A stretch of 64,000 nt of DNA, taken from contig JALWTX010000013.1 in the NCBI GenBank assembly GCA_026993355.1, forward strand, positions 62,001 to 126,000, read 5' to 3'. Every line of letters begins with the position of its first letter. Position 1 is the stretch's first letter. This document shows positions 63,791-64,000 of the stretch, piece by piece. The DNA is from Flavobacteriales bacterium. Lineage in GTDB: Bacteria > Bacteroidota > Bacteroidia > Flavobacteriales > Flavobacteriaceae. The notes beneath the pieces are model-generated. The model ran no database searches and was not told where the DNA came from. It was given only the letters and a program-made list of their open reading frames with translations. The translations under genes and the position numbers were made by a program.

Positions 63791-64000
63791 ATGAAACACG
63801 AAGCGCGGAAATCTTTGGAAGAAGTTCATGGCAGTATAGATACCGAACAGAAAAAAGGCTTTGTCAGAAAGTTGTTGGCGTTTATGGGGCCGGCTTATCT
63901 GATTAGTGTGGGTTATATGGATCCGGGCAATTGGGCAACCGATTTAGCCGGTGGCAGTCAGTTTGGCTATACGCTGATTTGGGTCTTATTAATGTCCAAC
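63791..64000 (+). CDS. Nramp-family divalent metal transporter, N-terminal part
   Basis: The first 70 residues are present and the gene runs off the right edge. After a charged start the sequence [21 protein letters not shown] contains the DPGNW motif of the first Nramp span, whose Asp and Asn bind Mn(II) or Fe(II). Nramp proteins import these ions with protons. A TAAATTTG -7-like element lies at 63759-63766. The adjacent dps and tpx genes fit a metal and oxidative-stress neighbourhood, but this is only context. Confidence 0.88.
   Translation, partial: MKHEARKSLEEVHGSIDTEQKKGFVRKLLAFMGPAYLISVGYMDPGNWATDLAGGSQFGYTLIWVLLMSN

Overview
The window is a piece of a low-GC chromosome from a member of the Bacteroidota, most likely class Flavobacteriia. 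The signs are: type IX secretion (T9SS) C-terminal sorting domains on at least three secreted proteins; promoters of the form TTG-N20-TAnnTTTG with no visible Shine-Dalgarno sequences; a fused CcoNO cytochrome cbb3 oxidase; the alternative Bacteroidota-type GlmU; a DNA polymerase III alpha subunit carrying its own proofreading exonuclease; LPS genes (lpxB, waaA, lptE); and a LytTR response regulator. I cannot name a genus.

Layout. 1-3126: the end of meaB, a coupled membrane protein and a BtuB-like TonB-dependent receptor. 3401-15699: housekeeping (rimO, greA, lpxB, galE, an FAD oxidoreductase, a NUDIX hydrolase, rpe, alternative glmU, glmS) plus a T9SS-exported amidotransferase-fold protein and a sensor kinase. 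15738-25044 (minus strand): tRNA-Cys, folB, thioredoxin, a MATE exporter, dnaE, glutaminase and tyrS. 25162-34019: a CDGSH protein, a 31-codon membrane ORF, and a complete cbb3 oxidase cluster (ccoI, ccoS, ccoNO, ccoQ, ccoP, ccoG, ccoH and a TauE/SafE-like protein). 34120-41365: dnaN, waaA, a YqiA-like hydrolase, malic enzyme and etfBA.

41413-52019 is the most accessory-looking region. An orphan LytTR regulator is divergent from a run of eight plus-strand genes for secreted or surface proteins: a large T9SS protein, an OmpA-type protein, an FGE-fold lipoprotein, a coiled-coil tail-fibre-like protein with a small T9SS partner, two coupled secreted proteins of unknown function, and a small beta-barrel. 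52091-56684 (minus strand) holds groEL without groES, secG, a TPR-like protein, lptE and a sigma-54 activator. 56827-64000 holds a WXXGXW lipoprotein, an ArsC-like protein, a DMT transporter, yicC, an enoyl-CoA hydratase, a structured palindromic element beside a lone beta-barrel gene, pdxA, dps, tpx and the start of an Nramp transporter.

Together the genes describe a respiring, LPS-bearing Gram-negative cell that uses a high-affinity oxidase, oxidises acyl-CoA (ETF, enoyl-CoA hydratase), defends against peroxide (Tpx, Dps) and displays proteins on its surface through T9SS. No CRISPR array, prophage, transposase or rRNA was seen. The best candidates for something undescribed are the nested palindrome and its possible cassette at 60217-61243, the perfect 12-2-12 palindrome upstream of etfBA, the coupled secreted pair at 49547-51402, and the 31-codon ORF ahead of ccoI.
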